The notes under the pieces were generated by a model. The model did no database searches. It was not told the DNA's origin and was given only the letters and a program-made list of their open reading frames with translations. From assembly GCA_025024175.1 (NCBI GenBank), contig QCXZ01000053.1, positions 11,160,001-11,224,000 on the forward strand: a DNA stretch of 64,000 bases, given 5' to 3'. Position numbers and translations under genes: made by a program. Source of the DNA: Rhyzopertha dominica. Its lineage: Eukaryota > Arthropoda > Insecta > Coleoptera > Bostrichidae. Below, piece after piece: positions 59,880 to 64,000 of the stretch; positions within the stretch are counted from its first letter, which is position 1; each line of letters starts with the position of its first letter.

Positions 59880-61645
59880 CTGAAATTGTACATGGGCCTA
59901 TGGGAAATTAAAATGCATTTTCTGGAATTTTATCAACTCCGTGTCAGCTTTCATTACCGAGATATGGGCTCAAGTTGCATTTTTTTTAATGGAAATGGGG
60001 GTCAAAAGGCACATCATTGAACAGGATATTTTACTCAAAAATGTATCACACTTGTACAATTTATTGCTTCTGAGTTAAGAAAAATATAAATACAATAATT
60101 GAGCCTGACAGAGAACGAAAAGCTTGAAAAAAGCTAGGTATTACTATTTTTTCTTGACTGGTGATAATTTTGCGAGTAATTTTGTTCTAGTTTAATCAAT
60201 TTAAGAATTGCATACCCAAAAAGTAAACAGAAAAACATGATTCCATGAAAAATGCAGTATTTTTCAGATTTACATTACAGAAGATGTTCAAAATGTTCCC
60301 TATTTACTTCCTGGCAGTAATGCAGTCTTGAGTAAAAGTTTTCTAATCTCAAGTTCTCAATTTCTGCCCTGATTGGTTCTTTGAAATCTTCTGCATTATG
60401 TGGCCGATCAGCATAAATACGATTTTTTCAGAGAGAATCAAGCGGCGTTAGATCGGGGGAACATGCTGGGCATACTATTGCTCCGCGCCTACCAATCCAT
60501 CTGTCTGGAAATATCGCATTCAAATATCCACGAACGTTGACTGCAAAATGGGGCGGTGCACCATCTTACTGAAACCATATCTGTTCAGAAGGACGCGCAG
60601 CATTTTCACAGTTAGGGGAAAATGGGAGGCCCAATAATGTGCTCACCGATAATACCACACCAGATTTTCACTTTCTGAGGGTGTTGTGTGTGGACTTGTT
60701 CCATCCAATGTGGATTTGTTCCCGACCAATAACTGCAATTATGTCTATTCACATTACCATTGAGGCAAAAAGTCGCTTCATCAGAAAACATAATCCAATT
60801 TAAATTCTTTCTATCTTCATCTTTATGTTCATAGCAGTTTCGCAAAATTCTATCCTACGATCGAAATCATCTTCGCTCGGTTCTTGTAAGAAGTGAATTT
60901 TGTATGTATGAAACTTCTCTTTTTCCAAAATTTTCTGAACAGATCTTCTGCTAATATGGTGAGTAAGAGCACGCTTTGTATGGAACACTTGGGATTCTCT
61001 TGCACATCTAAAAAGACATTCAAGCTGCTTTCCTAACTCGTTGCAACCTTTGGGCGTCCTAATTTTTGACGATTTTCAGTCGTCTAAACGTTGCAATGTT
61101 TTAATAACTGCTGATCTGGCAATTCGTTCACGATCTTCAGGAATTGCATTGTAGAGTGCAACTACTTCCGAATAACTTCGCCTTCTATCTCCATAACCAG
61201 TCATGATCAAAATTTCGATGCGATCATGTTCAGTTAACTGAGGCATTGCTATTGCAAATAACAAAGTGAATGAAAATTATCACCAGTTACGAGGAAAATG
61301 GAGACACCTGGAGTTTTTGTTTTACTTAGCGATAACGAATATGATTTTTATCCCGAAGTTCATTGCAAAACCCAAGCTTGTTATCACACTTTTTGCAACT
61401 CAAAAGTAATAAATTGTACAAGTGTGAAACATTTTTGAAATCAGGAAAAATATCATTTACAATGATGCGCCGTTGACCTCCCTTCCCATTAAAAAAATGC
61501 AACTTGCGCCCATATTTCGGAAACGACAGCTGACACGGAGTTGAAAAATTCCAGAAAATTCATTTTGATTATCCATAGGCCCTTGCACAATTTCAGAAAA
61601 ATCCTGAAATATCCTGCTGGTTCGATACATTGTGAAGGCCCTGTA
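59880..61645 (-). mobile_element. DD41D Tc1/mariner-like transposon with long TIRs, second family
   Basis: Long inverted arms (left about 59880-60080, right about 61400-61645) share TGGGCCTATGG, CTCCGTGTCAGCT and CACATCATTGAA-type words. The right terminus reads CCTTCACAATGTATCG inverted, up to CCCTGTAG; the left end lacks the outer ~60 bases. The transposase lies on the minus strand. A deletion derivative is at 47987. Confidence 0.82.
60240..61264 (-). pseudogene. DD41D transposase, degenerate
   Basis: The N-terminus MPQLTEHDRIEILIMTGYGD opens a helix-turn-helix (61246 downward), continuing YSEVVALYNAIPEDRERIA. After frame changes come KRALTHHISRRSVQKILEKE, DDFDRRIEFCETAMN, the first Asp in WIMFSDEATFCLNG, HPQKVKIWCGIIGEHIIGPP, then the second Asp in DGAPPHFAVNVRGYLNAIF and the third in SPDLTPLDSL. 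There are 41 residues between the last two, as in the 39165 copy. Bases of the FFLWG block after the third Asp are deleted. Stops and at least two frameshifts make it inactive. Confidence 0.85.
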
Positions 61646-61996
61646 GTTTTAGTGTGTAGATGCGCTTCTTGTTTGAATTGAATACTTGATCCAGATTTGA
61701 CTCAACTGGAACACGAAATGCATAAAATGTTGCTATTCAGTTCTGTTTTATATAAATGCATGCTTGACATATACCGTTTTTCCTTTTTATTTCCATTTCA
61801 GTTTACTAATAGATTACCTATAGCTATTTGAGGAATTCAGGAGGTTTTCTAAAAAAAAACACNGGCGTCGTAGTATGTAAAGTCTTACTCATGCAGTTAT
61901 AATATAAACAAAAATTATCTACGATGTTTTATTAATACTGATTCGCCCCTGCATACAAAAGAACTCCCATAACTAATTCTTCCTCTCGCTCCCCAG

Positions 61997-62235
61997 GGTT
62001 AACGATAGAATTATCTCCGTAAATGGAATTTCGCTGCAAAACGTAGACTACGCCACCGCTGTGCAGGTGCTGAGGGTTTCAGGGGACACCGTGATGTTGG
62101 TAATCAAGCGACGGACCACTCAGCACCAACACAGCCACAGCCTAAGTGCGTCGTACTCGGGACCACCCTTGGCAGCCCTCGGGATCAACCCTCTACCACC
62201 AAAGGTCACAATTACGAAGAATTCCAAAAAAGAAG
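61997..62235 (+). CDS. pyd: polychaetoid (ZO-1) exon, second half of PDZ1 and linker
   Basis: The first G completes the Gln codon begun at 51684. The frame then reads VNDRIISVNGISLQNVDYA, TAVQVLRVSGDTVMLVIKRR, the end of PDZ1 with the V-N-D-R-I-I-S-V-N-G strand and the A-V-Q-V-L helix. A His- and Ser-rich linker (TTQHQHSHSLSASY) leads to NPLPPKVTITKNSKKEG toward PDZ2. The acceptor is CGCTCCCCAG. The donor is GAAG|GTAATT, so the exon ends after the first base of a codon. The reading frame is intact. PDZ2, PDZ3, SH3 and guanylate-kinase-like exons must lie beyond 64000. Confidence 0.94.
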
Positions 62236-64000
62236 GTAATTATCTTAAGACTCTCTGTTGCAAGCTGAAGTAAATTAGTTGTAATTTGATACGCCAGCCA
62301 ATGCGACGATTTGTTATAATGTAGGTCGATTAAAGGCGTATTAACCAAGTCGTCCAAGGTGATAATTTTGTGCAGTATTTGTAAGAATTCGTGCTACATT
62401 TGTTAATCTAATGTGTTTTAGTCAGTGCATTTATTCATATATAACTCGGCACAGTTTGCTCAAAGTACAACACAACCAGTAAATAATTGACACGGACAAC
62501 TTGTATCGTCGATTTGACAGTTTAGCGCATGCTTCACTTTACCAACTAAGCCTGAAGCAAGATTGACCACTTATCAAGGTTACCTGTGCTTACCTCATTT
62601 GTGTTGCAAATAAAATTTTGAACCGCTTAATTAGTGAAACCCTCATACTTTGGAATGGACCGCCCGATTGTAGTTTTTGAAAATGGCTTTGAGATAAAGT
62701 GTAATATGACTGCAATTGTTATTTAAGTTGTCTGAGTTGTTACCTCAAAAGGAAGTCATTTTTAAGCGGTTAATTTGCAATAGTGTGGCTCCACAATTTG
62801 TGCGATTGTTTGAAAATGAATGTATATATAAATAAAGTTTCACAGAAATAAAGTAAATACTTAAACACAGCATGTGAATCTAACAAAAGTGCATGAAAGG
62901 AAAACTAGCTAATACTTTCAACAATCGTAAAAATTTAAAATTGTTTAAAAGGTAGATTTTGTAGCAAAATTCTCATATATCGATCAATCGTATTTCAATA
63001 ATCTGAAAAATTCTACGACGTTTAAATAAAGTAATAAGTTTATTTTAAACCAAAGTATGCCTAAACTATCTTTTAAATTCAACAAATCGAAAAACATTGC
63101 AAACTAAATGGATACTGGCTTGATTTATAGGTTATTTTAAATATAGAATATCTTTTTTATATAATTTATGTTATTATTTATAAATGTACAAACATAGAAA
63201 CATTCAAGTATTTAAAATATACCTCCAGATTTATACAACAATAATTTTAATTCAAATATTTTTCTTTAGAAACATGCTTTATATTCCACAATTAACAGGA
63301 TAGTTTATTTTGTGAAACATTACTTTTTCTTCTAATAAAGAGTAAAACGATGTTCCATAAAATTAATTGTTCTGGCTTAAATTTGTCAATTTAGTTGATG
63401 GGTATGCATATACATAGCGATTCGGAAATACAGGTATGTACAGAGTGAGCAAATTAAGAGAGGTAGATACCAGTGGACCAAGAGAATATGTGTGAAATGT
63501 TTTTCAAGTTAGCTAGAAGACGCTAGAGGGATAAGCATCAACTTATATTTGAAGATTGTTTAAACTAAACTATCATTTTTTTACTAAACTTTTTTTTGTA
63601 AAATGCCAAAGAAGTGGATCAATTGTTGAAATAAAAAATGGAAAAATTTCGAGCTTGGCTTAACTGATTTAATTTGATAAGATTTCATTTACAACAGTTT
63701 TTATCTCTGTAAACTGCAATGTTAAATGCTAGCAAATAGTTCGTGTACCATGCACAAGGGGACTTTTTCTGGAGGTTTTACCTAAATATACATATATTTT
63801 TTGAGAATTTTAAAATGCAGTGATGTGAGATATTTATGTCTTTAAAAAGAAAAATAAATTTAGATTAGACTAGTGGAAATTGCTTTTTGATATGATTTTG
63901 TTGTTCGAAAATATTAAAGTTTAAAGCTCAGACCCAAAGCCAAGTACACTAAGCATCTAGTAATAATATTTTAGTCATATCTTAAATTTTGTAATAATCT
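62236..64000 (+). other. pyd intron, start of the next one
   Basis: AT-rich DNA from the donor at 62236 to the end of the window. No further exon, repeat ends or mobile element was recognised. Confidence 0.6.

Larger units (their letters stand above)
51685..61996 (+). other. pyd intron inside PDZ1, 10.3 kb
   Basis: Bounded by GTAAGT at 51685 and CGCTCCCCAG at 61996. It carries a LINE endonuclease piece, a mariner, further LINE pieces and a DD41D element, listed separately. The stretches 51700-52600, 54560-57740 and 61650-61990 hold no recognised feature. 55010-55110 is a GC-richer unidentified block. Confidence 0.9.

Overview
The window is a stretch of an insect nuclear genome, AT-rich, with long introns and many decayed transposable elements. 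The one host gene I can recognise with confidence is the insect tight-junction scaffold gene polychaetoid (pyd, the ZO-1 orthologue). Two of its + strand exons, 51521-51684 and 61997-62235, join in frame to encode the first PDZ domain. They are separated by a 10.3-kb intron packed with transposon remains. The element repertoire (mariner, DD41D Tc1/mariner-like elements, RTE LINEs, Penelope, a foldback element, CAGGG-ended palindromic elements) fits an insect with a large genome. A beetle is plausible but not provable from this sequence.

Layout. 1-8.5 kb holds a 270-bp tandem array, an RTE LINE inserted in a GGAATTCC minisatellite, and small ORFs of unknown origin. 8.5-18.3 kb holds an internally deleted mariner, two inverted copies of a ~110-bp tandem array, a solo LTR, a second RTE 3' end, a THAP-domain-bearing element and two head-to-head Penelope pieces. 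18.3-29.1 kb is mostly unassignable AT-rich DNA with two copies of a miniature element (TIR TACTTCCACATCC), one of which has grown a 72-unit CA microsatellite. 29.1-34.0 kb is a single foldback element of about 4.9 kb: two inverted arrays of a 152-bp repeat flank a core that carries the 3' part of a ubiquitin-specific-protease-like (C19-type) reading frame. 34.0-40.8 kb holds three hairpin-like elements with CAGGG termini. One of these contains a DD41D transposon sitting exactly at the centre of an older palindrome. 42.5-51.3 kb holds a TIR element with a 33-bp palindrome, two more THAP elements, LINE RT remains and a DD41D deletion derivative. 51.5-64 kb is pyd exon, intron, exon, intron; the intron contains a near-full-length but dead mariner, LINE pieces and a DD41D element.

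No mobile element seen here has an intact coding region: all have frameshifts, stops or deletions. The most unusual object is the foldback element with the protease-like core. Also of interest are the palindrome-centre insertion, the microsatellite grown inside one copy of a miniature element, and a possible recursive-splice site or 42-nt microexon at 12660. Many intergenic stretches contain nothing I can identify and are listed as such. No rRNA, tRNA, CRISPR or bacterial-type features were seen.
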